DNA of 64,000 bases. Source: Oscillibacter valericigenes Sjm18-20. GTDB lineage: Bacteria; Bacillota; Clostridia; Oscillospirales; Oscillospiraceae. Under the pieces are notes generated by a model, which was not told where the DNA came from, did not search any database, and worked only from the letters and a program-made list of their open reading frames with translations. The DNA is taken from assembly GCA_000283575.1 (NCBI GenBank), contig AP012044.1, positions 1,488,001-1,552,000 on the forward strand, given 5' to 3'. The position numbers and the translations under genes were made by a program. Position 1 is the stretch's first letter; every line of letters begins with the position of its first letter. This document shows, in pieces, positions 33,725 through 43,492 of this stretch.

Positions 33725-35584
33725 ATGAGGAAGCAACTTCAAAAAGGCTTTAGCCTGCTTTTGTGCGGCGCGGTTTTGTGCGGGACGATTTCCGTTTTCA
33801 CGTCGCCTGCGGCGGCGGAAAACAGCGAATATACATTGGCGGACTATGAAAATCTGGAGGCGCTGGTGGTCTATGAGGACGGTACCTCCGAGGTCCATAC
33901 ATACGGCGATAAGGCGGAGCTGGCTGCGGGGCTGAAGACGCTGAAAAGCGACGGGGACGTCGCCTGTGTGCAGCCAAATTATAGCTATACCACCTCATCC
34001 GACAGTGATCCTCTGTACGCCGACCAGTGGGCGCTGTTCAACGACGGAAGCTTTGAGCTGGAGACCAACCAAAATGACTACCCGGTGTTTGATTCCCCTT
34101 TTGGAGAGCCCGCGGCTCCCCGGGACTGGAGCGGCCCAGCCCGCCAGAGCATAGTGTGGAAAGCCTCGTCCTCCGCCACGGCGGTCAGTGGCGTGGATGT
34201 GAACGCAGAGGAAGCCTGGGACATCTATGACGGCGGAAGCCGGGATGTGATCGTGGCTTTGATCGACACCGTGGACAGCAGCCACGAGGATCTCCAGGGC
34301 GTATTGTGGACCGACACGGGCGAGATTGCCGAAAACGGCATAGACGACGACGGGAACGGCTATATCGACGACGTCTCCGGCTGGGATTTCTATGACGATA
34401 CTGCCACAGCCAGTATCAGCAGCGATGACGATCACGGCACCCACTGCGCCGGAAGCATCGCGGCAAATCAGGATAACGGCACCGGTGTCACCGGGCTTGT
34501 GGGCGACACGTCCCATGTGCAGATTATGTCCCTGAAGGTTCTGGGCGGCGAGGACGGCGAGGGTACTACGGCCGATATCATCGAGGCCATTGAGTATGCC
34601 GAGGCCAACGGCGCGTCCATTGTGAACCTGAGCCTTGGCGGCAGCTATTTTGACTATGCTCTCTATCAGACCATGAAAAACTCCGATATGCTGTTCGTGG
34701 TGGCGGCGGGGAACGACGGTACGGACAACGACCAAACGCCCAGCTACCCCGCCTCCTTTAACCTGAGCAACATCATCTCGGTGGCGAATCTGAACTGCGA
34801 CGGGACCTTGAGCGATTCGTCCAACTACGGCGCGTCCTCCGTGGACATTGCTGCTCCCGAGTCCTATATCCTCAGCACTACCACCGATAATACATACAGC
34901 TACATGACCGGAACCTCCATGGCCGCGGCGTTGGTGACGGCCGCCGCAGCCATGGTTTACTCCTACGACACCGACGCTACGCTTTCCCAGGCCCGGCAGA
35001 TTTTGCTGGATTCCGCCTCCGGAAAATCCGGACTCAGCGGAAAGGTATCCAGCGGCGGTATGCTGGATGTGGCCGCGGCGTTAGAGTACGACCTCTCAGA
35101 TGTGAGTACTGGCGATGATGAGGAGACAGTTTCGGGCGGCTCGGCCCCGGAGCTGAGCTATACCACCTCCCAGCTAAATGGCCGCACCGTACTGACCCTG
35201 ACGGTCACAGATGCCGATGACGACTTGGGCGGCGTGTATTATGCCGAGGGGACACTGACTGCCTCCAACTTTGACTATGGCAATAATGGAACGCCTTTCA
35301 CGCTGGAGGATGGCTCCGCGTCCTTCCTGGCCGCGGGCAGCGGCACCGTCACTTCCTACGCCGTGGATATGGCGGGGAACGAGTCTGTGCTGACAGTGGA
35401 GGTGGAGGGATCTTCTGAAAGCAGCACGACTCCCGGCAGCTCCGACTCCACGTCCGGCGGCTCCACCGCCCCGGCGATTCCGAAGGGGTACCCGGCGGAG
35501 GAAATGGAAATGCACCTTCCGGGCCGATGGTACCCTCTAGGCCGCAGATGCCCGGAGGAGGGATGCACCGCTGGGGCGAACTGA
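33725..35584 (+). CDS. Secreted subtilisin-family (S8) serine protease
   Basis: Exported protease of 619 aa. A signal peptide (about 1-31, LLLCGAVLCGTISVF...AAA) leads to a short propeptide, then the S8 domain (about 150-455). Catalytic Asp lies in VALIDTVDSSHEDL, His in DDHGTHCAGSIAA and Ser in MTGTSMAAALVTAAA; the oxyanion Asn is in VAAGNDGTDN. The usual Pro after GTSMAA is replaced by Ala. An Ig-like Ser/Asp-rich C-terminal part (about 470-590) follows. The last ~20 residues (LPGRWYPLGRRCPEEGCT) are unlike the rest; a +1 shift reads SGPMVPSRPQMPGGGMHRWG to a stop at about 35598, so a small indel near the end is possible. Confidence 0.88.
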   Translation: MRKQLQKGFSLLLCGAVLCGTISVFTSPAAAENSEYTLADYENLEALVVYEDGTSEVHTYGDKAELAAGLKTLKSDGDVACVQPNYSYTTSSDSDPLYADQWALFNDGSFELETNQNDYPVFDSPFGEPAAPRDWSGPARQSIVWKASSSATAVSGVDVNAEEAWDIYDGGSRDVIVALIDTVDSSHEDLQGVLWTDTGEIAENGIDDDGNGYIDDVSGWDFYDDTATASISSDDDHGTHCAGSIAANQDNGTGVTGLVGDTSHVQIMSLKVLGGEDGEGTTADIIEAIEYAEANGASIVNLSLGGSYFDYALYQTMKNSDMLFVVAAGNDGTDNDQTPSYPASFNLSNIISVANLNCDGTLSDSSNYGASSVDIAAPESYILSTTTDNTYSYMTGTSMAAALVTAAAAMVYSYDTDATLSQARQILLDSASGKSGLSGKVSSGGMLDVAAALEYDLSDVSTGDDEETVSGGSAPELSYTTSQLNGRTVLTLTVTDADDDLGGVYYAEGTLTASNFDYGNNGTPFTLEDGSASFLAAGSGTVTSYAVDMAGNESVLTVEVEGSSESSTTPGSSDSTSGGSTAPAIPKGYPAEEMEMHLPGRWYPLGRRCPEEGCTAGAN

Positions 35585-35682
35585 CACTGGAAACTGCCTG
35601 AACAGTGTAAAAAGACATGGGGCGGCGGCTCATAAACGAACCGCCGCCCCATGTTTGTAAAAACAAAAATTCGAGGTGTGAA

Positions 35683-37222
35683 ATGAATCGAAAACTGATG
35701 AGCCTGTTTCTTGTGGGTGTGCTGACGGTGCTGCCACTGGCGGGATGCGGCAAAGCGGCATCCGGTGGAGACGGACAGGCCTCCGGTGCGCTGGCCTTTG
35801 ACAACACGGCATGGAACTATAACGCGGAGGATGACGGTGTCTACAGGCAGGCAGGTGTGCAGTATTGTGAAAGCCCGGTCTCCACGGACTATAAGACTCT
35901 GGGAATTTATGTCCCAGCCGCCTATATGATCTCCGTGGACAACGACGACGGGACCTATACCTGCGAGCTCAGCAGCGACGGCGCCGTGAACGGCTATACC
36001 GCTGCCACTGCACCGGTGGTGATGCCCATCGACACGGAGGACTACACTGCACAGTCTGCGCCTACGGACTACGCCACTGGTCTCACGGACTATCTAAACG
36101 CCGGGTTTATTTGTGTCATTGCCGGTTGCCGGGGGCGGACGGCACCGCTCCCACGGGCCCCTACGAACGGTGAAACGCCTCCCGACGGTGTCGGCCCCGG
36201 AGCGGGGGGCACACCTCCCAGCGGGGAAGCTCCCACAGACGGTGCAGCTTCTCCCGATGGGGAGGGCGGCCCCCAGAGCGGAGCGCCTGACAGCACGTCG
36301 GGGACGGTTGCTTCCGTTTCCATAGCCGCCTCCGCCGTTCCTCTGGCAGCCGAAGGTTCCTCCTCCGCGACGGAGAGCACCGCGCCTTCTTCCACGGCGG
36401 ATAACGATGGGACGGACGACAGCGTCACCGGTAGTGCCCCCTGGGATGTCACGGATCTGAAGGCAGCGGTGAGGTATCTTCGGTACAACGCTGCGGTCCT
36501 GCCCGGGGATGAGGAGCGTATTTTCACCTTCGGCACAGGCGGCGGTGCCCAGAGTGTCCTGATGGGCGTCACCGGCGACTGCGAACTGTACACCCCCTAT
36601 CTGGAGGGGATCGGCGCGGCAATGACGGACGCCAACGGCAATTCCCTCAGCGATGCGGTGTTCGGATCCATGAGCTGGTGTCCCATTACGAGTCTGGATT
36701 ACGCCGATGAGGCCTACGAGTGGAGCACCGGTCAGTATGAAAACTCCGGTACCCGGGCCGACGGCCTGTTCACTTCCACGCTGTCCGACGATCTGGCGGC
36801 GTCCTATGTGGAGTATATCAATACCTTGGGCCTGACCGGAGAGGACGGAACGGCGCTGACCCTGGAACAGTCCGAAGACGGAATTTATACGGCGGGGACC
36901 TACTATGACTATCTGATGGGTGTAATCGAAACGTCTTTGAACAACTTCCTGGCGGACACGCAGTTCCCCTATACCCCGGACAATAATACGAAGGCCGTTT
37001 TCGCCGGTGGGGACAATGGTATGCCACAAAAAAACACGGAGATTTCCATCTATGCCACGGCGGAGGATTACATCGCCGCTCTGAACACAGACGTCGTCTG
37101 GATTACCTATGACGCAGCAATACCTCTGTTACCAGCATGGCGAATTTTGTGAGCGTTTGCAAAAACTCCACCAGGGCCGTGTGTGCGTTTGCCGGCGTGT
37201 CTGCCGGGCCAACACTACAGCA
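35683..37222 (+). pseudogene. Tannase/feruloyl-esterase-like lipoprotein, frameshifted and truncated
   Basis: The reading frame starts with a lipoprotein signal (LVGVLTVLPLAGC, lipobox Cys near 23) and continues for about 490 residues. The core resembles subtype-B tannase-like alpha/beta hydrolases: KAAVRYLRYNAAVLPGDEER, then FGTGGGAQSVLMG, where the family has a nucleophile Ser (GTSGGG type) but here reads Gly, and LYTPYLEGIGAAM. A Pro/Gly/Ser-rich insert occupies about 170-250. Near 37112 the frame leaves the family sequence. The -1/+2 frame continues it as SVTSMANFVSVCKNSTRAVCAF, then homology ends about 37200, before the expected catalytic His region. Both the frameshift and the missing Ser indicate a dead gene. 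Confidence 0.7.
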
Positions 37223-37452
37223 GCAAATCCAGATATCTTGCACAGTGGTACGGGAGTATCCCTGTAACTTTTCTCCCATATTTTTTATCGTTTGTTACAC
37301 TTTTAGAAAAGAACCGTCTATAATAAAAACGGATATGGCAAGCAGAACATTACAAACGTGATTCCCGGGTGATGAGTAAATAAAGCTATCATTTGTTGAA
37401 AATACATGATAAGATATAGTAAGACATCTGAATTGCCGAAGAGAGGTTGCAC

Positions 37453-38520
37453 ATGATAGATAGACAAATAGAAGGAAAAATAACAAGAGATATATCAATT
37501 GATTTCATAAAAGTTATCGCAATTATTGGCGTCGTGACGATTCATACCTGCATAGGTGGATATTCGAATCCGATCGGTTCTTGGAATTGGAGTGCCAGTT
37601 TATTTTGGGGCAGTATTACGCGGGCAAGTGTGCCTCTTTTCTTTATGTGCAGCGGTGCGCTTTTACTGGACCCGCATCATGAGCTGAGCTTTAAAAAATT
37701 ATATTTAAAAAACATACTTCGCGTTCTGATTGCATTGTTTTTTTGGGCAATGGCATATAAAGTGTTTCATCTTCTCGCAAGCGGCACGCTCTCAGTTCTG
37801 ACAATTTTTCAAGCAATAAAAGAAGTGATACTCTTTAAACATGAGAGCCACTTGTATTATATACATATCATCCTTCTTGTTTATGTTTTTTTGCCAATCA
37901 CCAGAGTGTTTGTGCAAAACGCAGATAAAAAAATGCTGGAATACGCCTTAGCATTGTGGTTCGTTCTTGGAATACTGTATCCAACCGTTATAGTGTTTTG
38001 GCCGTTTTCACTCTTAATTGGCATTCCAGTGCAATGGATGCTAAATATGACCTATGCTTCAATTGGATATGGGATACTTGGTTATTACATTAAGCAATAC
38101 CACAATTTTAAGCCCGCGCGCTATATACTGATCGGGTTTATTGGATTTTTTTTGACGTTCGGTGCAACCTGGTATGGGTCTGTGCGGCAAGGCGAGCTCT
38201 ATCAGCATTTTTTGGAGGGCATGACTTGCGGCGTGGCAGTTCTTGCGGTTGGCATCTATGGAATTTGCACTACACTGATCGAAAAGCTGAAATTCTCTTT
38301 GAAAATTCGCAGGGCACTGTCATATGGATCAAAAGCCTCGTTCTGCATTTTTTTGATACACGTTTTCTTTTTGAAAATTTTTGCTGCAATTGGTCTTAAC
38401 GTAAATGTTTTTCCTTGCCTGATTTCCATTCCTTTTTTGGTTATTCTAAATCTGGTATGCAGCATGTGCGTCTATTGGGCGCTGTCACATGTTGTGATTC
38501 TGAAAAAATGGGTGGTTTGA
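37453..38520 (+). CDS. Acyltransferase family 3 membrane protein
   Basis: Integral membrane O-acyltransferase type, 355 aa with about ten hydrophobic segments. The family start is recognisable: DFIKVIAIIGVVTIHTC, with the conserved His near 35, then RASVPLFFMCSGALLL. Such enzymes acetylate polysaccharides, peptidoglycan or lipids at the membrane; the substrate is unknown here. The DNA is clearly AT-richer than its neighbours, which suggests recent transfer. GAGAGG lies 6 bases before the ATG at 37453; the in-frame TTG at 37447 is less likely. It stands alone. Confidence 0.85.
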   Translation: MIDRQIEGKITRDISIDFIKVIAIIGVVTIHTCIGGYSNPIGSWNWSASLFWGSITRASVPLFFMCSGALLLDPHHELSFKKLYLKNILRVLIALFFWAMAYKVFHLLASGTLSVLTIFQAIKEVILFKHESHLYYIHIILLVYVFLPITRVFVQNADKKMLEYALALWFVLGILYPTVIVFWPFSLLIGIPVQWMLNMTYASIGYGILGYYIKQYHNFKPARYILIGFIGFFLTFGATWYGSVRQGELYQHFLEGMTCGVAVLAVGIYGICTTLIEKLKFSLKIRRALSYGSKASFCIFLIHVFFLKIFAAIGLNVNVFPCLISIPFLVILNLVCSMCVYWALSHVVILKKWVV

Positions 38521-38581
38521 AAAGCGCCCCAACAGTGCCGTCTGTCCCGCTTTTTCCGTTTGAAATTATTGTTTATATGTT

Positions 38582-38622
38582 AAAAAGCCTCATTTCTGAG
38601 TAACTTCCGAAATGAGGCTTTT
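38582..38622 (+). terminator. Terminator after the acyltransferase
   Basis: AAAAGCCTCATTTC pairs with GAAATGAGGCTTTT across a 12-base loop. Confidence 0.8.
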
Positions 38623-38863
38623 GCTGTGCTCAGTTTGCCGGATGGGTAGTTCTGTGCTTACTTTTTGGCGCCCCAGTTTTGCGCTTGAGCTGAAAACCTT
38701 GTGTAAACGCCTTTTGGAAAGTTGCGGCGGCGCGTAAAAAGAGAGCGCCTGCTCTTGAAAAGCACCGGGAAATATGTTATATTTAATCGGTTGCAATTTT
38801 AAAACAGCCGAATTTTGAAGAAAAAAAGTTTTATAGAATTAACTGGAAGCGGGGGGACCAAAA

Positions 38864-40738
38864 CTGAACGAAGTATTAAAGCGCTTTGTATTGCCGAAGG
38901 AATTGAGCGCCATCGTAGACTGTAGCCCCAGCGTCATCGTGCCGGAGAGCAAGGAGACGCTCTATGAGTTGATTTTCGGCAATGAGCATACCAACCGGAT
39001 CGACGTGGTGTATGATGTGGAAGGCCAGCCTGTCCACGAGGCGGACGTGGTCCGCTGTAAAAACGGGGCCGTGGTCAATTATTCCGAGGACTATATGCGC
39101 CGCCGGGACCCGGACTGTATGCGCATCGCCGACGACCAGCCCACGGACAAGCCCCGGTTCGAGGATGTCTATGGCTATTCTTTTGACGAGGTGCGCAAGG
39201 AGACGTTCCAGTGGCTTTCCACACAGGAACTGATTCTGGTGCCCTTCAAGGCCGGCGGGTATGACTACGGCTATGAGGCGGCGCTGGTCTGCCCCCGAAA
39301 CGCGGCGTTTTTTGCCTTTGCCCTGTCTCAGCTGCAGGCGTTCGTCAACATCCGGAAGCTGAAAAAATTTACACCACGGGCCATCATCTATGTAGCGCCC
39401 CCTCTCCGACATACCCGCTTCAATGGGAAGCAGGTGGTGGTCCACAGCCGGAGCCGGGACCTGCATGAGATTTTCTCCTATAATCTCTATCCCGGTCCCT
39501 CCGCAAAAAAGGGCGTTTACAGCGTCCTGCTGGACATCGGAGAGCAGGGGGGCTGGGTTACCGCCCACGCCTCCGCCGCCCGGATCATCACTCCCTATGA
39601 AAATGAGATGGTGATGATGCACGAGGGCGCGTCCGGCGGCGGAAAGAGCGAGCTTTTGGAGGATGTCCACCGGGAGTCCGACGGACGGGTGCTGGTGGGT
39701 GTGAACACCATCAGTGGTACGCGCCACTACATCAGCATGAGCGATACCTGCACCATCCAGCCGGTGACGGACGACATGGCCATCTGCCCCCCGGTTTTCC
39801 AGCCCGCCAACGGCAAGCTGGCTCTGGCGGATGGAGAGGACGGCTGGTTTGTCCGGGTGGACGGCATCACGGAATACGGCTGCGACCCACTGTACGAGCG
39901 CATCACCATCCATACGAAGGAGCCCCTGATCTTTTTCAATCTGGACGGCGTACCCGATGCCACCTGCCTTCTCTGGGAGCACACGCTGGACTCCACCGGA
40001 AAGCCCTGCTCCAATCCCAGGGTCATTATTCCCCGCCGGTTGGTGGACAACATCGTCACCCAGCCCGTGGAGGTGGACGTGCGGAGCTTCGGTGTACGGA
40101 TGCCTCCGTCCACGGCGCAGTACCCCAGCTACGGCATTGTGGGCCTGCTGCACATCCTGCCGCCGGCTCTGGCGTGGCTCTGGCGGCTGGTGGCCCCCAG
40201 AGGGTATAACAACCCCTCCGTCAACGGCGACTCGCCGCTGGCGGCGGAGGGCGTGGGGTCCTACTGGCCCTTTGCCACCGGTCTGCGGGTGAGGCAGGCA
40301 AATCTGCTGATGGAGCAGATACTTCGGTGCACCGCTACCCGGTATGTGCTGATTCCCAATCAGAACATTGGCATTTACAAGGTGGGTTTTGCCCCGGAGT
40401 GGATCTCCCGAGAATATCTGGCGCGGCGCGGCGGCGTGAATATGCGGATGGACCGGCTGGTTTCGTCCCCCTGCCCGATTTTGGGCTACTGCCTGAAGGA
40501 CATGAAGGTGGACGGACAGCACATTCCACCCAAGTTCCTACGCCCCGAGCTTCAGGAGCTTCTCGGCAAAGAGGGATATGAGGTTGGCAAAAAAATTCTG
40601 ACCGACTTCTTTGCAAAGGAATTGAAAGTATACGATACGCCGGAGCTGCACCCCGTTGGCAGGCAGATTTTGGACTGTTTTGCCTCCGGCGGAAGTGTGG
40701 AGGATTATTGCGGGATTATTCCGCTGGGATTGGAATAA
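38864..40738 (+). CDS. DUF4914 family P-loop protein (PEP carboxykinase-like)
   Basis: Large soluble protein of about 624 aa. A P-loop EGASGGGKSELLEDVHRES (near residue 255) and flanking motifs recall PEP-carboxykinase-like nucleotide-binding folds. Other conserved stretches are YDYGYEAALVCPRN, RHYISMSDTCTIQP and LIPNQNIGIYKVGF. The function is unknown. The start is uncertain: the only close in-frame candidates are CTG at 38864, 7 bases after GGGGGGA and giving LNEVLKRFVLPKEL, which looks like a native N-terminus, and TTG at 38891, which cuts into it. I prefer CTG. No operon partners. Confidence 0.78.
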   Translation: MNEVLKRFVLPKELSAIVDCSPSVIVPESKETLYELIFGNEHTNRIDVVYDVEGQPVHEADVVRCKNGAVVNYSEDYMRRRDPDCMRIADDQPTDKPRFEDVYGYSFDEVRKETFQWLSTQELILVPFKAGGYDYGYEAALVCPRNAAFFAFALSQLQAFVNIRKLKKFTPRAIIYVAPPLRHTRFNGKQVVVHSRSRDLHEIFSYNLYPGPSAKKGVYSVLLDIGEQGGWVTAHASAARIITPYENEMVMMHEGASGGGKSELLEDVHRESDGRVLVGVNTISGTRHYISMSDTCTIQPVTDDMAICPPVFQPANGKLALADGEDGWFVRVDGITEYGCDPLYERITIHTKEPLIFFNLDGVPDATCLLWEHTLDSTGKPCSNPRVIIPRRLVDNIVTQPVEVDVRSFGVRMPPSTAQYPSYGIVGLLHILPPALAWLWRLVAPRGYNNPSVNGDSPLAAEGVGSYWPFATGLRVRQANLLMEQILRCTATRYVLIPNQNIGIYKVGFAPEWISREYLARRGGVNMRMDRLVSSPCPILGYCLKDMKVDGQHIPPKFLRPELQELLGKEGYEVGKKILTDFFAKELKVYDTPELHPVGRQILDCFASGGSVEDYCGIIPLGLE

Positions 40739-40821
40739 ATCGTCTGCAAGCCCTCGGCGCGAAAAGCGCGCCGCCCCGGGAAACCTATCTTCTTTAAAAC
40801 CGAAAAAAAGTATGCTCACAT

Positions 40822-40858
40822 AAAATGAAGGGAATGGCTCAGGGTCATTCCCTTCATT
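40822..40858 (-). terminator. Terminator of the deacetylase gene
   Basis: Minus-strand AAGGGAATG-CATTCCCTT hairpin followed by CATTTTATG, about 30 bases after the deacetylase stop. Confidence 0.65.
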
Positions 40859-40888
40859 CTGTCCGGCCTAGCGGGGGAGGGGGCGGCG

Positions 40889-41222
40889 TTATTTGCTTTT
40901 TTCAACAGAGGACGCGGCACTTCCCGAACTGCTTCCGGCAGAGGACGCCGTGCCGTTTTCCGCAGTGCACCCCGAGGCAGCCGCCTTCTGCCGTCCGGTG
41001 TGATCAATAGTATAATCCTGATCGCAGGTGCCTTTGACGATCAGCTGCGAGATTGGCACAACAGAGTACCCCTGCCCGATCAGATATTCGAGGATTCCGG
41101 GCAGAGCCTCCGGCGTGTGCTTTGCCGCATTGTGGAACAGGACGATGGACCCCGGTTGGACCTTGGAGGTGACCCGCTTTGTGATCTCCGCCGCTGAAAG
41201 GCCTTTCCAGTCCAGACTGTCA
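40889..41222 (-). pseudogene. Polysaccharide deacetylase, C-terminal fragment
   Basis: Minus-strand reading from the junction gives DSLDWKGLSAAEITKRVTSK, then PGSIVLFHNAAKHTPEALPG (the NodB-domain region with the catalytic-base His), YSVVPISQLI, and a Ser/Ala-rich tail ending EKSK and TAA at 40889-40891. The stretch has no start codon. The preceding part of the same protein, ending EPIQWDV, is found at 58483-58829. The join QWDV-DSLDW is a conserved block in PdaA-like deacetylases, so both are parts of one gene split by the element between them. Confidence 0.9.
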
Positions 41223-41230
41223 TCATTAGT
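41215..41230. other. Left attachment junction of the 17-kb element
   Basis: Plus-strand ACTGTCATCATTAG. Deacetylase codons end at TCA (41220-41222), and the same TCA occurs at the right junction (58480-58482). Joining ACTGTCA with ACATCCC restores codons for QWDVDSLDW. The shared core is short (TCA, possibly only the central dinucleotide), as usual for serine recombinases. Confidence 0.8.
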
Positions 41231-41247
41231 ATCGCTTGAAGTAATAC

Positions 41248-42768
41248 TTATTTCAAATCAAAATTGTAGGCCCACTCAATATCCAGACCGTCCTTGAATA
41301 CGTTGATACGGGTAATCAAAAGCTCTGCCAGACGACTCTTTGCAGCAAGGCCCAGAGTGTTCCACTCGGATTCAATATCCCGAATCTGCTTGGTCAATGC
41401 GTCGCGGTGTCCCTCGCTCAGATGATTCAGCTGAGACTCCAATTCCTGCCGCTGGTAAGTCAGTTCCTGAACTTTTGCATCCAGATACTGCACGGTCATG
41501 TCACTGGATTCTGCCGCCATGTCGATGAGTTTTGCAATGCGGGTGTCCACATCTTCCATCTGACAGCGCAGCTGATTGCAAGACCGATTCTCCGCAACAG
41601 CGCTTTCACCGGCAAGGTCACGATACCGTTTCGCCCAGCAAAGGATTCGGTCACGCACAAGAGCTTCTACCGTATCCAGACTGCCCAGATTTCCCTCCAC
41701 ATCACAGCAGTTGTACGCGGTCTTACCTGTGCAGTAGAGGTAACGGTACTTTCCGTTATAGCTGGACTTCAGCACCACAGCGTGTCCGCATTTCCCACAC
41801 TTAAGAAGCCCCGTCAACCAGGAGAGCTTAGAGCGCATCCGATTGTCAATCTGACGGTTGCTGTCTAGCCGTTCCTCACAGCGAAGAAACAGGTCTGAGG
41901 GAATCACGCCATCATGAGGGGCCAGGGACAGGGTGTGGTTAGATACGTCAGTGAATTTCCGCTGGTTTTCTTTGCGCTTGCCGTAGAGATAGCAGCCCTT
42001 GCCTAGTGTGAAGTCAGAGACCTCGTTGGTAAACTTGACGCCCCTGTCCCGGTAATAGCGGTATACATCCGCGTCCGACATTACGGCCACGGGGTTGCGC
42101 AAAATTCGGGAGACCTTGCTTGAGTCCCAGTCCACGCCGCTGGGCGATGGAATCTTCTCTACATTGAACTGGCGCGCAATTCCGCCGAGGCTCATCAGGT
42201 CATTGCCATACATCTGGAACATCCGCATCAGGACTTGTACTGTTTCGGGATTCGCTTTTAGGAACTTCAGCTTTCCCTGTTCCGTTTGCGTTTCAATCTT
42301 GCGGAAGCCAAACGGAGCAGGGCCGCCCAAGTACATCCCCTTTTCGCCCCGGGCATAGTAGTTGTCCCGAATACGAATCTGGATAGTCTCCCGTTCCAAC
42401 TGGGCGAAAGTCATGACGATGTTCAGCATGGCCCGTCCAATCGGAGTCCCGGTGTCAAACGTCTCCTGCGTGGAATTGAAGGAGACCCCGTGTTTGTTGA
42501 ACAGGTCTACCAGATTGGCAAAATCCAATACACTGCGGCTGATACGGTCCAGCCGATACGTGATGATGCGGTCAATTTTTCCAGACTTCACATCCTCCAG
42601 AAGACGCTGAAATTCCGGGCGGTTAATGTTGCTTCCGCTGTACCCTTTGTCCGGATACACCACACAGGGGGTGCCATCGGGAAGCTGCCGTTTGCAGAGC
42701 TCAATTTGGGTGTCAATGGAAATGCTGTCCTTCTTGTCTATGGATTGTCTTGCGTAGATAGCGACCAT
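41248..42768 (-). CDS. Large serine recombinase of the 17-kb element
   Basis: Integrase of 506 aa. The resolvase domain begins MVAIYARQSIDKKDS (probable nucleophile Ser9). YPDKGYSGSNINRPEF and IITYRLDRISRS are family motifs. A recombinase domain (about 155-260), a zinc ribbon (LLKCGKCGHAVVLKS...YLYCTGK) and a C-terminal coiled coil (about 395-460) follow. Of three clustered ATGs, the one at 42768 is 6 bases after AGGAGG and gives the usual N-terminus. The 3' end faces the attachment site. It is preceded on the same strand by a 53-codon ORF and an intercistronic hairpin. Confidence 0.93.
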   Translation of the reverse strand: MVAIYARQSIDKKDSISIDTQIELCKRQLPDGTPCVVYPDKGYSGSNINRPEFQRLLEDVKSGKIDRIITYRLDRISRSVLDFANLVDLFNKHGVSFNSTQETFDTGTPIGRAMLNIVMTFAQLERETIQIRIRDNYYARGEKGMYLGGPAPFGFRKIETQTEQGKLKFLKANPETVQVLMRMFQMYGNDLMSLGGIARQFNVEKIPSPSGVDWDSSKVSRILRNPVAVMSDADVYRYYRDRGVKFTNEVSDFTLGKGCYLYGKRKENQRKFTDVSNHTLSLAPHDGVIPSDLFLRCEERLDSNRQIDNRMRSKLSWLTGLLKCGKCGHAVVLKSSYNGKYRYLYCTGKTAYNCCDVEGNLGSLDTVEALVRDRILCWAKRYRDLAGESAVAENRSCNQLRCQMEDVDTRIAKLIDMAAESSDMTVQYLDAKVQELTYQRQELESQLNHLSEGHRDALTKQIRDIESEWNTLGLAAKSRLAELLITRINVFKDGLDIEWAYNFDLK

Positions 42769-42790
42769 CATTGTCCTCCTATACATAATG

Positions 42791-42815
42791 GGCGCACGAC
42801 TTGCTATCGTGCGCC
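42791..42815 (-). other. Hairpin between small ORF and recombinase
   Basis: GGCGCACGA pairs perfectly with TCGTGCGCC across 7 bases, without a T-run. It may modulate translation or mRNA stability of the recombinase. Confidence 0.6.
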
Positions 42816-42822
42816 TATTCTA

Positions 42823-42984
42823 TCATTTTTTACCTGTACGTTCAATGCGGTTACCGGATTGGGTCAGCAGCTTGGAAATCTGGGTTGCAACCCGCAGCTG
42901 TTCCGCTTTTGTAAACGCGCGGTTCGGATATACATCCCGAACTTGATATGTATCCGGTTTGGGTGCTGATTTTGATGATGCCAT
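42823..42984 (-). CDS. 53-aa protein upstream of serine recombinase
   Basis: Starts at the ATG at 42984 with GAGGGGGG about 9 bases upstream and ends about 55 bases before the recombinase start. The basic product starts MASSKSAPKPDTYQVRD and has a C-terminal segment, FTKAEQLRVATQISKLLTQS, likely an amphipathic helix, then a basic tail. Placement, size and the Thr-x-Ala...Val...Leu pattern resemble the small ORFs ahead of the recombinases at 1235 and 62486. The longer open frame to 43227 has no ribosome site. Function unknown. The 43000-43490 stretch beyond it shows no gene. Confidence 0.55.
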   Translation of the reverse strand: MASSKSAPKPDTYQVRDVYPNRAFTKAEQLRVATQISKLLTQSGNRIERTGKK

Positions 42985-43492
42985 GCTACAAGCCCCCCTC
43001 TGCTGTACCAATCTATGCGGGAGAGTGATTTCGTTATGTGCAGCAGAGACGCAAGCGCGTTCCTTTTTTTCAACATGCCTGCCTGATGCAGGGAAGGGGA
43101 ACAAAAGAGCACCTGCCCCAACTGGTGGTTGGGTACAGATGCTCTCTGGGGCCGCTCCGGCACAGGCCGAAGCCGTATTGGCGGCGGAATCAACCGCGCG
43201 CAAAGAAAGGAAATAGAGAATTCTCATACGCTTATGTTATGGTCACTGCGGTGCTGGATGCATCGCGATAATTTGCCATCAATTGAAAATTTAAATTCTA
43301 GTCCGAGTAAGAGGTGAGTGGAAATAACTTGTGACCAGAAATTAACCTTGCAAATATAGAGCAAAGCAAGTGCCACAGGCACGAAAGATTCGAGTTTGCT
43401 TTAAAGCATGGCCAACAATCGAAAGTGGCAAGATTGCCCTAGGAGCAAAAGGCGAACAAATCAGTTCTATAAATTTGTAATAGGCAATTCTA

